From positions 1 through 64,000 of the forward strand of contig NZ_SWBP01000005.1 of NCBI RefSeq assembly GCF_005116455.1: a DNA stretch of 64,000 bases, written 5' to 3'. The DNA is from Pedobacter cryophilus (GTDB lineage: Bacteria > Bacteroidota > Bacteroidia > Sphingobacteriales > Sphingobacteriaceae). The notes beneath the pieces are model-generated. The model was not told the origin of the DNA. It was given only the letters and a program-made list of their open reading frames with translations, and ran no database searches. Made by a program: the position numbers and the translations under genes. The number at the start of each line of letters is the position of its first letter. Within the stretch, counting starts at the first letter, position 1. Below, one piece after another: positions 25,266-34,164 of this stretch.

Positions 25266-27587
25266 TTAATCTTTTGTTTTTCTTATTTTAGATAGTATTC
25301 CTGATTTTTTTTCTAAGGTAGCATTTTGTTTGGTTTGTGCATCAACTACTGCAATAGTTACCATGTTTACAATCTCTCTAACCGAGCTTCCTAATTGTAA
25401 TACATGTACAGGTTTGTTCATTCCTAATAAAATTGGTCCTACGGCTTCCGCACCACCTATTTCTTGTAATAGTTTATAAGCAATGTTTCCAGAATCTAAA
25501 CTAGGGAAAACTAAAGTATTTGCTGGTCCGTCTTTTAGTTTAGAAAACGGGAAATTATCATTTAATAAATCCTTGTTTAGAGCGAAATTAGCCTGCATTT
25601 CTCCGTCAACAACAATATCAGGGTGTTGTTGATGTAATATTTTTACCGCTTCACGAGTTTTATTTGGAATTTCGCCTTCATTTGATCCGTAATTTGAGTA
25701 AGAAAGAATGGCAATTCTTGGATTAATATTAAACTGCTTTACAGATTTATTTACCAAAACAGTAATGTCAACCAGTTCCTCAGTATTTGGATTAATATTA
25801 ATAGTGGTATCGGCAAAAAATACAGGACCTTCTTTGGTAAGCATCATGTACATTCCGGCAACGCGGTTTACACCAGGCTCTGTTCCTATAATTTGCAAAG
25901 CAGGCTTAACGGTAGTAGCGTAATTTTTGGTTAAACCAGAAATCAGCGCATCAGCATCACCAAATTCTACCATAGAAGCACCAAAATAATTACGATCTCT
26001 CATAAATTTATGCGCTTCGTATGAGGTAATGCCTCTTCTTTGGCGTTTTTCAAAAAAGTTTTGAGCAAACTTATCGCTCATTTCCACTTCTTCTAATGGG
26101 TCTATCACCAAAACATCATCTAACTCTAATTCATTTTCTTTAATCAGTTTTTTGATGATAGATTTTTTACCCAGCAAAATTGGAATGGCAATGCCTTCGT
26201 CTTTTACAATTTGCGCAGCTTTTAAAATTTTATAATTATCAGCCTCAGCAAAAACAACTCTTTTTGGGTCAGCTTTAGCTTTATTGGTAATGGTACGCAT
26301 AATGGCATCATCCATTCCTAATCTTTTCTTCAGTTCATCGTTATATTTTTCCCAATCAGTGATAGGATAACGAGCCACACCAGAATCCATAGCTGCTTTA
26401 GCCACAGCTGGCGCTACCGTAGTAATTAATCTAAAATCAATGGGTTTTGGGATGATATAATCTTTACCGAATTTTAAGTTTTTGGTGTTATAAGCTAAAT
26501 TTACGGCTTCTGGAACATGTTCTTTAGCTAAAGCGGCAATTGCTTTAACCGCAGCAATTTTCATTTCCTCATTAATTGCGGTAGAACGCACATCTAAAGC
26601 ACCTCTAAAAATATAAGGGAAACCTAAAACATTATTTACTTGGTTAGGATAATCAGAACGACCGGTAGCCATAATAATATCCTTACGGGTTTTTACGGCT
26701 AAATCGTACGCTATTTCTGGGTTGGGGTTAGCCATTGCAAAAACAATAGGGTTTTTAGCCATTGTTTTTAACATATCAGCAGTAACCACATCAGCAGATG
26801 AAAGCCCAATAAAAACATCGGCATCTTTCATGGCATCAGCCAAGGTATGAATATCTCTTTTGGTTGCAAATTCTGCTTTTGTTCCGTCTAAATGCTCGCG
26901 ATCTGCTCTAATTACACCTGTACGGTCAATCATTACTACGTTGTCTCTTAAAGCACCTAACGAAACGTATAATCTGGTACAAGAAATAGCTGCTGCGCCG
27001 GCGCCATTTATCACAATTTTAACTTTATCTAGCTTCTTTTTTTGCAATTCGCAAGCATTAATTAAAGCTGCTGCTGATATAATTGCTGTACCATGTTGGT
27101 CATCATGCATCACCGGAATTTTCATTTCGGCTTTTAACCTGCGTTCAATCTCAAAACATTCTGGTGCCTTAATATCTTCTAAGTTAACACCTCCAAAAGT
27201 GGGCTCTAAAGCCTTCACAATCTTTACAAAATCGTCAACGTTTTTGGTGTCTAATTCTAAGTCAAAAACATCAATATCAGCAAAAATCTTAAACAAAATA
27301 CCTTTACCTTCCATCACAGGTTTTCCTGCTTCGGGGCCAATATCACCTAAACCTAAAACAGCAGTTCCGTTACTAATTACAGCAACTAAATTGCCCTTAG
27401 CGGTATATTTATAAACATCTTCTACGTTTTCTGCAATTTTTAAGCAGGGTTCGGCTACGCCTGGCGAATAAGCCAAAGCTAAATCTCTTTGTGAATTTGT
27501 AGGCTTGGTAGATACTACTTGAATTTTACCCGGTCTGCCCTGAGAATGATAATCCAGTGCATCTTGTTTTTTATTGGTCTTGCTCAT
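25266..27587 (-). CDS. maeB: NADP-dependent malic enzyme with phosphate acetyltransferase-like domain
   Basis: A 773-aa fusion enzyme. The N-terminal half (to about 415) is the malic enzyme that turns malate into pyruvate, CO2 and NADPH; it has LAYSPGVAEPC, the metal-binding HDDQHGTA, and the nucleotide fold VINGAGAAAISC. The C-terminal half (about 425-750) resembles phosphotransacetylase, ending with GMNKPVHVLQLGSSVREI. In this fused family the second domain acts as a regulatory module. I take the start at the ATG at 27587 (MSKTNKKQD); an ATG eleven codons upstream (27620) would add MYFCPLRSSET, which does not fit the family. It is the first gene of the maeB-ruvA-sprA group. Confidence 0.95.
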   Translation of the reverse strand: MSKTNKKQDALDYHSQGRPGKIQVVSTKPTNSQRDLALAYSPGVAEPCLKIAENVEDVYKYTAKGNLVAVISNGTAVLGLGDIGPEAGKPVMEGKGILFKIFADIDVFDLELDTKNVDDFVKIVKALEPTFGGVNLEDIKAPECFEIERRLKAEMKIPVMHDDQHGTAIISAAALINACELQKKKLDKVKIVINGAGAAAISCTRLYVSLGALRDNVVMIDRTGVIRADREHLDGTKAEFATKRDIHTLADAMKDADVFIGLSSADVVTADMLKTMAKNPIVFAMANPNPEIAYDLAVKTRKDIIMATGRSDYPNQVNNVLGFPYIFRGALDVRSTAINEEMKIAAVKAIAALAKEHVPEAVNLAYNTKNLKFGKDYIIPKPIDFRLITTVAPAVAKAAMDSGVARYPITDWEKYNDELKKRLGMDDAIMRTITNKAKADPKRVVFAEADNYKILKAAQIVKDEGIAIPILLGKKSIIKKLIKENELELDDVLVIDPLEEVEMSDKFAQNFFEKRQRRGITSYEAHKFMRDRNYFGASMVEFGDADALISGLTKNYATTVKPALQIIGTEPGVNRVAGMYMMLTKEGPVFFADTTININPNTEELVDITVLVNKSVKQFNINPRIAILSYSNYGSNEGEIPNKTREAVKILHQQHPDIVVDGEMQANFALNKDLLNDNFPFSKLKDGPANTLVFPSLDSGNIAYKLLQEIGGAEAVGPILLGMNKPVHVLQLGSSVREIVNMVTIAVVDAQTKQNATLEKKSGILSKIRKTKD

Positions 27588-27705
27588 AGTTTCGCTTGAT
27601 CTTAACGGACAAAAATACAATTCTTATGTGGAGGTGGAAATAAAATAGAAGTTTATAAATTTTTTTAGAAAAGCGACAGTAGTATTTATGGGTTTAGCGG
27701 CTAAA

Positions 27706-27803
27706 TGCGTTAACGATGGAAACGTCATCCTTTTTGGTTTTTTTTGACCAAAAAGATACCTTGCCTGCGGCAGGCAGGTAGTGGACAGTGTGTTTAAACG
27801 CCC
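27706..27803. repeat. Interspersed hairpin element, copy A
   Basis: The ends are GCGTTAACGAT and TTTAAACGCCC, shared with copy B at 33906-34004. Between them is a hairpin (TTTTTGGT with GACCAAAAA, 27731-27754) and the palindrome TGCCTGCGGCAGGCA (about 27763-27777). Copy B has unrelated inner hairpins in the same place, so the borders are conserved and the centre is variable. It lies in the 357-bp gap between maeB and miaB, which has no other feature I can support. Confidence 0.65.
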
Positions 27804-27944
27804 AAATTATTGTTATTCATCTTCTTTTAACAACTGCTCTTCATTCAAATTCCATCATTTCAAAATCATCATCAAAAATTTATAGGCTGACAAACTGTCA
27901 TTTTAATAGAATCTTTACTAATTTTGTAATCCAAATAAAAAAGC

Positions 27945-29462
27945 ATGTTGACACTAGATTTAGCTTCTAAAGAACACGATGAGTCCAGACAAGGAGAAGC
28001 ATTAGTTTTAGATCAAAAAAAGAATAATATACATCAGCGAAAGCTATATATAGAAAGTTATGGCTGTGCTATGAATTTTGCTGATAGCGAAATTGTGGCC
28101 TCTATTTTAAGTGATGATGGTTTTATTACTACTCCAGACTATAATGAAGCCGATGTAATTTTTATCAACACCTGCTCTATCAGAGAAAATGCCGAAACCC
28201 GAGTGAGAAACAGATTGAAGCAATTTAAAGCCATTAAAAGAACCAATAAAGGTTTGGTGATTGGTGTTTTAGGGTGTATGGCCGAGCGTTTAAAGGCGAA
28301 ATTTTTAGAAGAAGAACAATTGGTGGATGTGGTAGTTGGGCCAGATGCTTACCGAGATCTTCCAAATTTAATTCAGCAGGTAAACGGAGGTCAAAAAGCC
28401 ATTAATGTTTTGCTTTCCAGAGAAGAAACTTATGCAGATGTGAGTCCGGTGAGGTTAAACTCTAACGGAATTAGTGCTTTTGTTTCTATTATGCGTGGTT
28501 GCGATAATATGTGCTCGTTTTGTGTGGTTCCTTTTACCAGAGGAAGAGAGCGTAGCCGAGATGCTGTTTCTATTGTTAAAGAAGTACAAGATCTATATAA
28601 CGAAGGCTATAAAGAAGTCACGCTTTTAGGGCAAAATGTTGATTCTTATAAGTGGGTAAGGCCTCATCCTCAATCCTTCTCCAAAGGAGAAGGAAGCGCA
28701 GGAGAAGCCCAAAACATAGCAGAGCCATCTGCAAAGAACTCCCTCTCCTTTGGAGAGGGGCGGGGTGAGGTTGTTAATTTCGCTCAATTATTAGAAATGG
28801 TGGCTTTGGTAAGTCCAGAAATTAGGGTGAGGTTTTCTACATCGCATCCAAAAGATATAACTGATGAGGTTTTGCATACCATTGCCAAATATGAGAATAT
28901 TTGCAACCATGTGCATTTGCCAGTACAATCTGGAAACTCTAGAGTTTTAGATTTAATGAACAGAACTTACGCCAGAGAATGGTATTTAAACCGGATTGAA
29001 GCAATTTGGAATATCATTCCTGAATGCAGCATTTCTACCGATATTATTTCTGGTTTTTGTACCGAAACAGAAGAAGATCACCAGGAAACTTTAAGCATGA
29101 TGGAGGTGGTGAAATATGCTTTTGCTTATATGTATTCTTATTCTGAAAGACCAGGAACGCCAGCAGCTAAAAAATTAGCTGATGATGTACCCGAAGAAGA
29201 AAAACAGCGCAGATTAGCAGAAATTATTGCTTTGCAACAGCACCATAGTTTTTTTCAGGCACAAAAAAGAGTAGGCAAAATAGAAAAAGTACTGATTGAA
29301 GGATTTTCTAAAAAGTCTAAAAGTGATTTCTGTGGAAGAAGTGATAGAAACCACATGGTAATATTCCCGGTTCAAGGAGAGCACAAACCCGGAGATTATG
29401 TAAACGTTTTGGTAGAAAAAACTACCACAGCAACATTGATAGGTAAAATAGTTTCTGTTTAG
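27945..29462 (+). CDS. miaB: tRNA-2-methylthio-N6-dimethylallyladenosine synthase MiaB
   Basis: A 505-aa radical SAM methylthiotransferase that modifies i6A37 of tRNAs reading codons starting with U. The N-terminal domain has the three cluster-binding cysteines: C41 in YGCAMN, C77 in [10 protein letters not shown] and C111 in LGCMAERLK. The radical SAM CxxxCxxC is C186-C190-C193 ([10 protein letters not shown]). A TRAM domain closes the protein (about 440-505). Between SYKW (residue 237) and VNFAQLLEM (277) lies a 35-40 residue insert encoded by a palindromic repeat that stays in frame; see the separate entry. The insert lies within the radical SAM domain, between [11 protein letters not shown] and the substrate-facing part. 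Otherwise the length and motifs are normal. Confidence 0.96.
   Translation: MLTLDLASKEHDESRQGEALVLDQKKNNIHQRKLYIESYGCAMNFADSEIVASILSDDGFITTPDYNEADVIFINTCSIRENAETRVRNRLKQFKAIKRTNKGLVIGVLGCMAERLKAKFLEEEQLVDVVVGPDAYRDLPNLIQQVNGGQKAINVLLSREETYADVSPVRLNSNGISAFVSIMRGCDNMCSFCVVPFTRGRERSRDAVSIVKEVQDLYNEGYKEVTLLGQNVDSYKWVRPHPQSFSKGEGSAGEAQNIAEPSAKNSLSFGEGRGEVVNFAQLLEMVALVSPEIRVRFSTSHPKDITDEVLHTIAKYENICNHVHLPVQSGNSRVLDLMNRTYAREWYLNRIEAIWNIIPECSISTDIISGFCTETEEDHQETLSMMEVVKYAFAYMYSYSERPGTPAAKKLADDVPEEEKQRRLAEIIALQQHHSFFQAQKRVGKIEKVLIEGFSKKSKSDFCGRSDRNHMVIFPVQGEHKPGDYVNVLVEKTTTATLIGKIVSV
28662..28770. repeat. Palindromic repeat element inserted in frame in miaB
   Basis: The 109-bp element starts CCTCATCCTCAATCC and ends GGGGTGAGG. 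It holds two perfect hairpins, CCTTCTCC-AAA-GGAGAAGG (28675-28693) and CCCTCTCC-TTT-GGAGAGGG (28741-28759), which together make it strongly GC-rich relative to its surroundings. The sequence type is commonly intergenic in Bacteroidota. Here it is translated without stops as residues about 239-276 of MiaB (SFSKGEGS ... [10 protein letters not shown]). Confidence 0.85.
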
Positions 29463-29630
29463 TAGCAAGATATTAGTATCAAGTATCAAGACTTGCCTAT
29501 AAGGTTATAGATTAATTTTTAAGAGCAATAGTATAAAGAAAAAGATTTAAGAAATCATCAGTAGAGTTTTTTGAAGCGTGTAGTTCTTGCTACTTGCTAC
29601 TCAAGACTTGCTACTTAATTCTCAAAATAA
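29463..29630. other. Intergenic region with AAG/CTTG-type low-complexity repeats
   Basis: The gap between miaB and the sigma-54 activator has ATCAAGTATCAAGACTTG near its start and CTTGCTACTTGCTACTCAAG near its end. A similar pattern recurs in the groES-groEL gap (34441-34558: AATCAAGATACAAGT and TCTTGCTACTGGTACTC). The arms are loosely complementary, so a long weak hairpin is possible. I see no promoter I would trust and no gene. Confidence 0.4.
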
Positions 29631-30869
29631 ATGGATGTACAAGATATAAAACAACGCTTTGGAATTATTGGCGGTTCGCCTTTGTTAAACAGAGCCATAG
29701 ATATAGCTAGGCAGGTTGCGCCAACAGATATTACTGTTTTAATTACAGGAGAAAGCGGATCTGGAAAGGAAGTTTTTTCGCATATCATTCATCAAATGAG
29801 TGCCCGTAAACATGGTCCTTTTATAGCAGTAAATTGTGGCGCTATCCCAGAAGGAACCATAGATTCTGAATTGTTTGGTCACGAGAAAGGCTCTTTTACC
29901 GGAGCTCATGAAGCCAGAAAAGGTTATTTTGAAGTGGTAAACGGTGGAACAATTTTCTTAGACGAAGTAGGCGAATTGCCATTGGGTACGCAAGCCAGAT
30001 TACTGCGAGTGTTAGAATCAGGAGAATACATTAGAGTAGGCTCTTCGAAAGTTCAAAAGACAGATGCAAGAGTGGTAGCCGCCACTAACGTAGATATGTT
30101 TGGTGCGGTACAAGCGGGTAAGTTTAGAGAAGATTTGTACTATCGTTTAAATACGGTTCCGCTAAAAATCCCACCATTAAGAGATCGTAAAGAAGATATT
30201 CATTTACTTTTTAGAAAATTTGTGGCCGATTTTTCTGATAAATACCGCTCTCCAAATGTAACTTTAGCAGACGATGCCGTACAGGTTTTAACCAATTATG
30301 GATGGCCAGGAAATGTGAGGCAATTAAAGAATATTGCCGAGCAAATTGCGGTTTTAGAAAGAGACCGACATATTACAGCACATACACTATTATCTTACAT
30401 TCCGCTAGATCAAACCAGTACTTTGCCTATGCGCTTAAACCAGCAGGGTAAAAAAGATGATTTTTCTGAAAGAGATATCCTTTATAAAGTATTGTTTGAT
30501 ATGAAAAAGGATATGGTAGAACTTAAAAAATTAGTGGTTGATATTATTCAGAACGGAGATAACGTCTCTAATTACGCAGCAAGCAACCCGCAAGTGATTA
30601 ATTCTTTATATCGTGATATTGAAATGCCAACCAGTGAATCTACGCTCACTATACAGCAACCGGTAAATATCAACCGACAAGAAGATTATCACATTACACA
30701 TCATGATGCTGAAGAAGTGGAAGAATCACTTTCTTTGATAGATAAAGAGGCAGATATGATTAAAAGGGCACTTAAAAAGCATAAAGGAAAAAGAAAAGCC
30801 GCATCAGAAGAATTAGGAATTTCTGAACGAACTTTATATAGAAAAATTAAGGAATTAAACCTGAATTAA
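29631..30869 (+). CDS. Sigma-54-dependent transcriptional activator (AAA+ and Fis HTH, no N-terminal receiver)
   Basis: A 412-aa bacterial enhancer-binding protein. The AAA+ domain begins almost at the N-terminus: Walker A GESGSGKE (about 45), the sigma-54 contact loop GSFTGAHE (about 90; the usual GAFTGA has Ala replaced by Ser), Walker B GGTIFLDEVGELP (about 107), sensor I RVVAATNVD and GWPGNVRQLKN. A linker of about 100 residues leads to a C-terminal Fis-type helix-turn-helix (KRKAASEELGISERTLYRKI). There is no receiver, PAS or GAF domain, so control must be by amount or by another protein. It lies 4 bp from lptE and is probably cotranscribed with it. Confidence 0.92.
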   Translation: MDVQDIKQRFGIIGGSPLLNRAIDIARQVAPTDITVLITGESGSGKEVFSHIIHQMSARKHGPFIAVNCGAIPEGTIDSELFGHEKGSFTGAHEARKGYFEVVNGGTIFLDEVGELPLGTQARLLRVLESGEYIRVGSSKVQKTDARVVAATNVDMFGAVQAGKFREDLYYRLNTVPLKIPPLRDRKEDIHLLFRKFVADFSDKYRSPNVTLADDAVQVLTNYGWPGNVRQLKNIAEQIAVLERDRHITAHTLLSYIPLDQTSTLPMRLNQQGKKDDFSERDILYKVLFDMKKDMVELKKLVVDIIQNGDNVSNYAASNPQVINSLYRDIEMPTSESTLTIQQPVNINRQEDYHITHHDAEEVEESLSLIDKEADMIKRALKKHKGKRKAASEELGISERTLYRKIKELNLN

Positions 30870-30873
30870 GGCA

Positions 30874-31389
30874 ATGAGCAAGAGATTAGCATTCTTATTT
30901 ATATTACCGTTTTTGTTTTTGCAAGCCGGATGTGGAGTTTATTCATTTACCGGAGGCTCAATATCTGCGGGAATGAAAACAGTTTCTGTGCCTTTGTTTG
31001 AAAACACAGCGCAATTGGTGGTTCCTAATTTAAGTCAATCTTTTACTGAAGCTTTAAAAGACAGGATTAGAACCCAAACCGGATTAAGTTTTTTAAGAGT
31101 AGATGGAGATGCAAATTTTGAAGGTCGAATTACAGATTATAACATTCAACCGGTTGCAATACAAGGTAACCAGCAAGTTACGGCTGGTTTAACACGTTTA
31201 AGTATTACTGTACAAGTAAAATACACCAATAAAATAGAAGCAGATAAGGGTTTTGACCAGGCTTTTACGCGTTTTATAGATTTTTCAACGCAGGCTGGTT
31301 CTTTCTCCGCACAAGAGCAAGCGTTAATAAAAAATATCAATCAGCAATTAACAGAGGATATTTATAACAGAGCTTTTGCCAATTGGTAG
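30874..31389 (+). CDS. lptE: LPS assembly lipoprotein LptE
   Basis: A 171-aa lipoprotein (signal peptide MSKRLAFLFILPFLFLQAGC; Cys at 20), beginning CGVYSFTGGSI, as in the Bacteroidota LptE (LptE/RlpB) family. It plugs the LptD barrel and helps place LPS in the outer leaflet. Core features are the YSFTGGS opening, VPLFENTAQLVVPNLSQSFTEALKDRI and the C-terminal IYNRAFANW. The start codon lies 4 bp after the sigma-54 activator. The downstream gene encodes a Glu-rich protein. Confidence 0.9.
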   Translation: MSKRLAFLFILPFLFLQAGCGVYSFTGGSISAGMKTVSVPLFENTAQLVVPNLSQSFTEALKDRIRTQTGLSFLRVDGDANFEGRITDYNIQPVAIQGNQQVTAGLTRLSITVQVKYTNKIEADKGFDQAFTRFIDFSTQAGSFSAQEQALIKNINQQLTEDIYNRAFANW

Positions 31390-31433
31390 GCTTTTGTTAA
31401 CTTCACAGGGTTTTAAAATAATAATAAGCAGCA

Positions 31434-33461
31434 TTGAATTCAAATCAAACCGAGGCTAGTAAATTTCGTACTTATCATTCAAATCCGAATGCGTTGAGCA
31501 GTAGTGATTTGTATTTAATTAAGGAATGGATTGAAAAATATCCTTATTGCCAAAGCTTGCATTATTTGGCCTCTCGCACTGCAATAAATACTCAGGAATA
31601 TGAAAATTTTCTTACTCAGGCAGCAGCTATTGCGCCATCAAGGGCAGTTTTACATGCTGTTGTTTATGAGCCTGAACAATTTTTCACCGAGTTAAGTCTT
31701 ATTATTGAAGAGGAAGAAACTCATCATGAAACGGTTCAAACCGATCAGGATAATGCTGATAATCCTTTTGGAATAGATCTGAATCAAATTTACGGATCCG
31801 AATTTAAAGTCGAAACTACCGAGCCAGACGCTGAAGCATTAGATAAAGAAGCTGAAGAAATTCTTTTGGTAGAAGATGATGTAGAAGTTGAAATATGGAA
31901 TCCAGAGGAAGAGCAAGCAATTGCCGGGGATTTGAATTTAGACAGTGAGATTGTTTCTGAGGATTTAGGAAAGCAAACTCAGCTAGAAATAGTTGAAGAA
32001 GAAGAAGAGTTTGAAATAGCCCTTAAAGGCGAAGAACAAATAGCTTTGCTACAGGAAACCGAAATAGTTGAAAACATAGAAGCTGAGATTACCGAAGAAG
32101 TAGAGCTGGTTGAAGAAGAAGAAATAGTAGAAGACAAAGAAGTTGAGCCAGTTGAAAACATCGAGGACGAAGTTTCGATTACCGAAGAAATAGTAGAAGA
32201 AAAGGAAATAGAATCAGTTGAAAACATTGAGGACGAAGTTTCGATTACCGAAGAAACAGAATTGGTTGTTGAAGATGAAGAAATAGTAGAAGAAAAGGAA
32301 ATAGAATCAGTTGAAAACATTGAGGACGAAGTTTCGATTACCGAAGAAATAGTAGAAGAAAAGGAAATAGAATCAGTTGAAAACATTGAGGATGAGGTTT
32401 CGATTACCGAAGAAACAGAATTAGTTGTTGAAGAGGAAGAAATAGTAGAAGACACGGAAGTTGAGTCAGTTGAAAACATCCAAGACGAAGTTTCGATTAC
32501 TGAAGAAACTGAGCCAGTTGTTGAAGAGGAAGAAGTAGTAGAAGACACGGAAGTTGAGTCAGTTGAAAACATCGAGGACGAAGTTGCGATTACCGAAGAA
32601 ACTGAATTAGCTGTTGAAGAGGAAGAAATAGTAGAAGACACGGAAGTTGAGTCAGTTGAAAACATCCAGGACGAAGTTTCGATTACTGAAGAAACTGAGC
32701 CAGTTGTTGAAGAGGAAGAAGTAGTAGAAGAAAAGGAAGTTGAGCCAGTTGAAAACATCGAGGACGAAGTTGCGATTACCGAAGAAACTGAATTAGCTGT
32801 TGAAGAGGAAGAATTAACAGTTTCCGTCTCCGCAACTGAACCGATTAAAAAAGATGAATTACAATTTGATCATCCCATTCAAGCTGATTTTTTTGCTTTA
32901 AATCGTAAAGAATTAGCTAAAATAGAAGTTAAACAAGAGGAGCAAAGTGTAAGTCAGTATAACGACGAAAGGATGCCATATACATTTCTTTGGTGGTTAA
33001 ATAAAACAAGAAAAGAGCATTCTTCCAATCATCAGCCTTACAGTTCTTTTAAATTAGATACCAGCAAGCAGATAAAAAAAGCTGATCCCGACAGGTTAAA
33101 TCAGCAAATAGCAGAAAATATTTTTCATTTAAGAGGAGCAGAAGAAATATCTTCTTCATCAGCAAATTATACAGTTCCGTTTGATTTTAGAAAGAAGGAG
33201 TTTCAGATTATCGAAAAATTCATCAAAGAAGAGCCTCAAATTAAGCCTCCAACTGCAAATAAAATAGATTCAGAAAATAAAGCAAAGCGGAGTTCAGAAG
33301 ATGCAAACCAAGTAGTTTCAGAAACATTAGCTAAAATTTATGTAGAGCAAATGCTTTATCACAAAGCTTTAGATGTGTACAAAAAATTAAGTTTGAAATT
33401 TCCAGAAAAAAGCACTTACTTTGCCAGCCAAATAAAATATTTGGAATTAAAGGTTAATTAA
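31434..33461 (+). CDS. Protein with long Glu-rich tandem repeats, unknown function
   Basis: A 675-aa cytoplasmic-looking protein without signal peptide or membrane helix. The start is a TTG at 31434; no in-frame ATG occurs before the conserved-looking N-terminus (SKFRTYHSNPNALSSSDLYL, WIEKYPYCQSLHYLASR). Residues about 220-460 are eight tandem copies of a VENIEDEVSITEE-type unit. The C-terminal part, about 500-675, has a basic segment and ends with a TPR-like YVEQMLYHKALDVYKKLSLK. In Bacteroidota a gene of this type often lies between lptE and secG. The repeats are extremely acidic and probably disordered. Function is unknown. Confidence 0.8.
   Translation: MNSNQTEASKFRTYHSNPNALSSSDLYLIKEWIEKYPYCQSLHYLASRTAINTQEYENFLTQAAAIAPSRAVLHAVVYEPEQFFTELSLIIEEEETHHETVQTDQDNADNPFGIDLNQIYGSEFKVETTEPDAEALDKEAEEILLVEDDVEVEIWNPEEEQAIAGDLNLDSEIVSEDLGKQTQLEIVEEEEEFEIALKGEEQIALLQETEIVENIEAEITEEVELVEEEEIVEDKEVEPVENIEDEVSITEEIVEEKEIESVENIEDEVSITEETELVVEDEEIVEEKEIESVENIEDEVSITEEIVEEKEIESVENIEDEVSITEETELVVEEEEIVEDTEVESVENIQDEVSITEETEPVVEEEEVVEDTEVESVENIEDEVAITEETELAVEEEEIVEDTEVESVENIQDEVSITEETEPVVEEEEVVEEKEVEPVENIEDEVAITEETELAVEEEELTVSVSATEPIKKDELQFDHPIQADFFALNRKELAKIEVKQEEQSVSQYNDERMPYTFLWWLNKTRKEHSSNHQPYSSFKLDTSKQIKKADPDRLNQQIAENIFHLRGAEEISSSSANYTVPFDFRKKEFQIIEKFIKEEPQIKPPTANKIDSENKAKRSSEDANQVVSETLAKIYVEQMLYHKALDVYKKLSLKFPEKSTYFASQIKYLELKVN
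32151..32815 (+). repeat. Coding minisatellite of 66- and 93-bp units
   Basis: Eight copies of a unit starting GTTGAAAACAT encode VENI(E/Q)DEV(S/A)ITEE. Units come in two sizes, about 22 and 31 residues (66 and 93 bp), differing by an ETELVVEEE-type segment. A degenerate ninth copy precedes them near 32070. The copies differ slightly, showing expansion and homogenisation by slippage or recombination. Both unit sizes are multiples of three, so length changes keep the frame. Confidence 0.9.
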
Positions 33462-33471
33462 TAAAAGAATT

Positions 33472-33810
33472 ATGATAACGTTTTTAGTGATATTGGGAAT
33501 TTTAATTTGTGTGCTTTTGGTATTAATCATTTTAATCCAAAATCCTAAAGGCGGAGGTTTATCTTCTGGGTTTTCATCTTCAAACAACATTATGGGCGTA
33601 CAGCGCACCGGAGATTTTCTTGAAAAAGGAACTTGGAGCTTAGCAATCATATTAATGGTTGTAGCCATTTTTATTAATATCTCAAGTCCTAAAACAGGAG
33701 GAGCTGTAAAAACAGATTCTAAAATTCAGGAGCAAATTGATAAAACAGCAGCACCATCTTCTATTCCATCAATGCCTCAACCAAGTTCACAAGATACTTC
33801 TAAGAAGTAA
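33472..33810 (+). CDS. secG: Preprotein translocase subunit SecG
   Basis: A 112-aa inner membrane protein with two helices (about 3-23 and 56-74) and the SecG signature ILIQNPKGGGLSSGFSSSNNIMGVQRTGDFLEKGTW. It supports SecYE protein export. The C-terminal tail of about 35 residues is polar and longer than in E. coli, as is usual in Bacteroidota. It starts 10 bp after the Glu-rich protein gene and ends before a clear terminator. Confidence 0.94.
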   Translation: MITFLVILGILICVLLVLIILIQNPKGGGLSSGFSSSNNIMGVQRTGDFLEKGTWSLAIILMVVAIFINISSPKTGGAVKTDSKIQEQIDKTAAPSSIPSMPQPSSQDTSKK

Positions 33811-33828
33811 TTAAAATAAAATATATTG

Positions 33829-33861
33829 AAAAGACTGTTCTCTAAAAGGACGGTCTTTTTT
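33829..33861 (+). terminator. Rho-independent terminator after secG
   Basis: AAAAGACTGT (33829-33838) pairs with ACGGTCTTTT (33850-33859; a single wobble pair) and continues into a T tract. It lies about 20 bp after the secG stop and closes the lptE-secG group. Confidence 0.8.
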
Positions 33862-33905
33862 GTTTTAGAATTGTTTTACTAAACGGCGTTTAATTTTAGT
33901 AAAGC

Positions 33906-34004
33906 TGCGTTAACGATTGTAGCGGCATCCCCGCCTGAACCGGTCGGGCAGGCTTTATCCCTTTTTTGGGATAAAGATATAGCGGAAAGCGTGTTAAAAC
34001 GCCC
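33906..34004. repeat. Interspersed hairpin element, copy B
   Basis: Shares ends GCGTTAACGAT and TTAAAACGCCC with copy A at 27706-27803. The interior has a CTTTATCCC-TTTTTT-GGGATAAAG hairpin and a GCCTG...CAGGC palindrome that includes ACCGGT. It occupies most of the 354-bp gap between secG and groES. The remaining 160 bp upstream of groES must hold the groESL promoter, which I could not place with confidence. Confidence 0.65.
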
Positions 34005-34164
34005 TAATAAATTAGTTAGACCAATAACTGACAAGCTGACATTTGATATTTAGCATACCATTAACAAACCCGCCTTTTAAAGTGAAAATTTGGCAAAAGT
34101 GGGTTTTGGCATGTTCTGTGTCACAGAGGGCGTAGAAATTAAACATTATAAATAAAGATAAATT

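Noticed and set aside
27788-27970. 60-codon frame just upstream of miaB
   Set aside because: It overlaps the miaB start and begins in the repeat element; its composition is not protein-like.
31979-32758. Long antisense open frame giving a Ser/Thr-rich protein opposite the Glu repeats
   Set aside because: It exists only because the GAA-rich repeats read as TTC/TCT-type codons in reverse. It has no promoter or start context and no sensible protein composition.
32151-32815. Array of repeats that could be taken for CRISPR
   Set aside because: The units are contiguous, 66/93 bp, in frame within a coding gene and have no unique spacers.
34075-34164. Possible sigma-54 promoter (TTGGCA ... TTGG) before groES
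   Set aside because: The GC of the -12 element is missing and the spacing does not fit; a match in AT-rich DNA is easily accidental.
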